Assembly: GCA_902806215.1 (NCBI GenBank)
Contig: CADCVT010000243.1
Location: forward strand, 1-8,851
Origin: an uncultured Solirubrobacteraceae bacterium
GTDB lineage: Bacteria > Actinomycetota > Thermoleophilia > Solirubrobacterales > Solirubrobacteraceae
Direction of reading: 5' to 3'
DNA: 8,851 bases
Shown here: piece by piece, positions 7,857 through 8,851 of the stretch
How the letters are laid out: each line of letters starts with the position of its first letter
Numbering within the stretch: position 1 is the first letter of the stretch
Program-made: the position numbers and the translations under genes
The notes under the pieces: model-generated
The model's input: the letters and a program-made list of their open reading frames with translations, nothing else
What the model was told of the DNA's origin: nothing
The model's database searches: none

Positions 7857-8851
7857 ATGGCCGGGCTGCGGAGGATCCTCGCGGGCATGCGCCCGGCCGC
7901 AGGCCTCCTGCTCCTCGGCGTGATGCTCGTCCTGGTCGCCGGAACGTTCGACGCCGAGGCGCTCTACGTCCCGGGCGTCGCGTTCGTGCTGCTCGCCCTC
8001 CTCGCCGTCGCGTGGGTCGTGATCGCCTCGCGCGGCGTGACCATCACCCGCAGGCTCGACGCGCGGCGGGTCGTCGAGGACGAGGCGCTCGGCGTCCTCG
8101 TGGAGATCGCTGGCGGGAGGCTGCCGCTGCCCGGCGCCGAGCTCGCCGATCCGCTGCTCGACGATCCGGTCGCGCTCGGGTTCGGGCGCGCCCAGCGGCG
8201 GACGCGGATCCGCGCGCGGTTCGGCCGGCGCGGCCGGCGCACCCTGGCCGCGCCGAAGCTCGTCGTGCGCGACCCTCTCGGGCTCGCCTCGCTGACCATC
8301 ACCGGGACCGACGACGACGAGTTGCTCGTGCTGCCGCGGATCGAGGCGGTCCGCCCGCTGCGCGCCGGGGACACCGGGCGGGCGCGGCGCAAGGGGCGCC
8401 CCGCGATGGCGGCCGAGGTCGAGCTCGACGGCGTCCGCGAGCACCGGCTCGGCACGCCGGCCTCCCGGATCTACTGGCCCGCGCTCGCGCGCGGGGCGGG
8501 CCTGATGGAGCGCCGCCTGCGCGCCGAGTCCGACTCGCGCCCGATGATCGTGCTCGACGCCCGCGGCGCCGAGCGCGACGAGGACCTCGACGCGGCGGTC
8601 CGCGCCGCCGCCTCGCTCGCCGTGTCCCTCGCGCGCGACGGCGGCAGCCAGATCCTGCTCCCCGGCGACCGCCGCCCGACCGCGCTCGACGAGACACTGG
8701 GCGGTTGGGTGCACCTGCACGCGCGCCTCGCGCTCGTGCAGGGCGGAGGCCGCGCGTCGCTCACCGGCATCGCCAACCGCCTCGGGCCGGTCATCTACGT
8801 CTGCCCGCACGTCCCCTCGCGCGCGCCGCGCGCCCTCGAGCACGCGCCCGC
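7857..8851 (+). CDS. DUF58 domain membrane protein (partial, runs off right edge)
   Basis: An open frame of 331 codons from the ATG at 7857 has no stop before the window ends. Residues about 14-28 and 37-56 are two hydrophobic membrane segments. They are followed by a basic stretch and a beta-rich region with VVRDPLGLA. The DUF58 signature near 195-216 reads EHRLGTPASRIYWPALARG, the local form of the family's R-x-Y-x-x-G-D-x-x-R-x-I-x-W-x-x-x-A-R motif, and is followed by MIVLDARG at about 227-234. DUF58 proteins are relatives of von Willebrand A domains and are partners of MoxR ATPases; the precise biochemical role is not established. The usual MIDAS-like D-x-S-x-S is D-A-R-G-A here, so metal binding through that motif looks unlikely. 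Start chosen by the two-base gap after moxR and the membrane anchor directly following; no Shine-Dalgarno, so coupling is likely. Confidence 0.92.
   Translation, partial: MAGLRRILAGMRPAAGLLLLGVMLVLVAGTFDAEALYVPGVAFVLLALLAVAWVVIASRGVTITRRLDARRVVEDEALGVLVEIAGGRLPLPGAELADPLLDDPVALGFGRAQRRTRIRARFGRRGRRTLAAPKLVVRDPLGLASLTITGTDDDELLVLPRIEAVRPLRAGDTGRARRKGRPAMAAEVELDGVREHRLGTPASRIYWPALARGAGLMERRLRAESDSRPMIVLDARGAERDEDLDAAVRAAASLAVSLARDGGSQILLPGDRRPTALDETLGGWVHLHARLALVQGGGRASLTGIANRLGPVIYVCPHVPSRAPRALEHAP

Noticed and set aside
7596..8843. 415-residue minus-strand open frame over the end of moxR and the DUF58 gene
   Set aside because: Shadow frame. The opposite strand encodes membrane segments and the DUF58 signature and is tightly coupled to moxR.

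Overview
The window is a very GC-rich stretch in which every gene I can support lies on the plus strand. It reads as a core chromosomal locus of an actinomycete. The strongest sign is a gene for the actinobacterial integration host factor (mIHF family) directly upstream of gmk, rpoZ and coaBC, an order typical of Actinomycetota. The divergent mIHF and the altered flanks suggest a deep-branching class such as Thermoleophilia (Solirubrobacterales). That placement is inference from the sequence, not a database result.

Region by region: (1) 1-4219 is the end of a pyrimidine operon. It holds the last codons of a probable carA, the complete carB (large subunit of carbamoyl-phosphate synthase) and pyrD (class 2, quinone-linked dihydroorotate dehydrogenase). 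(2) 4220-4476 is the only sizeable non-coding gap. It carries a hairpin just after pyrD that may be a terminator, two more perfect inverted repeats, a cluster of short related motifs, and a good promoter whose predicted start falls on or next to the mIHF start codon, so that mRNA is probably leaderless. (3) 4477-6883 is mihF-gmk-rpoZ-coaBC: a nucleoid protein, guanylate kinase, the RNA polymerase omega subunit, and the bifunctional enzyme making 4'-phosphopantetheine for coenzyme A. (4) 6880-8851 is a moxR AAA+ ATPase gene overlapping coaBC by four bases, followed by a DUF58 gene that runs off the right edge.

Functionally, carA/carB/pyrD feed UMP synthesis, gmk makes GDP for GTP and RNA, rpoZ supports RNA polymerase assembly, and coaBC supplies CoA. 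The MoxR-DUF58 pair is a widespread chaperone-like module, probably envelope-associated, that here follows the housekeeping genes with no gap. The genes are nearly all packed with gaps of 13 bases or fewer, or with overlaps, so two main transcripts are likely, divided at 4220-4476.

I saw no mobile element, CRISPR array, tRNA or rRNA, and no new multi-gene system. The points most worth a second look are the mIHF protein, whose DNA-contacting arginine triad is largely replaced; the structured region and leaderless promoter before it; the absence of pyrF and metK from their usual places; and a CoaBC that lacks the usual flap cysteine.
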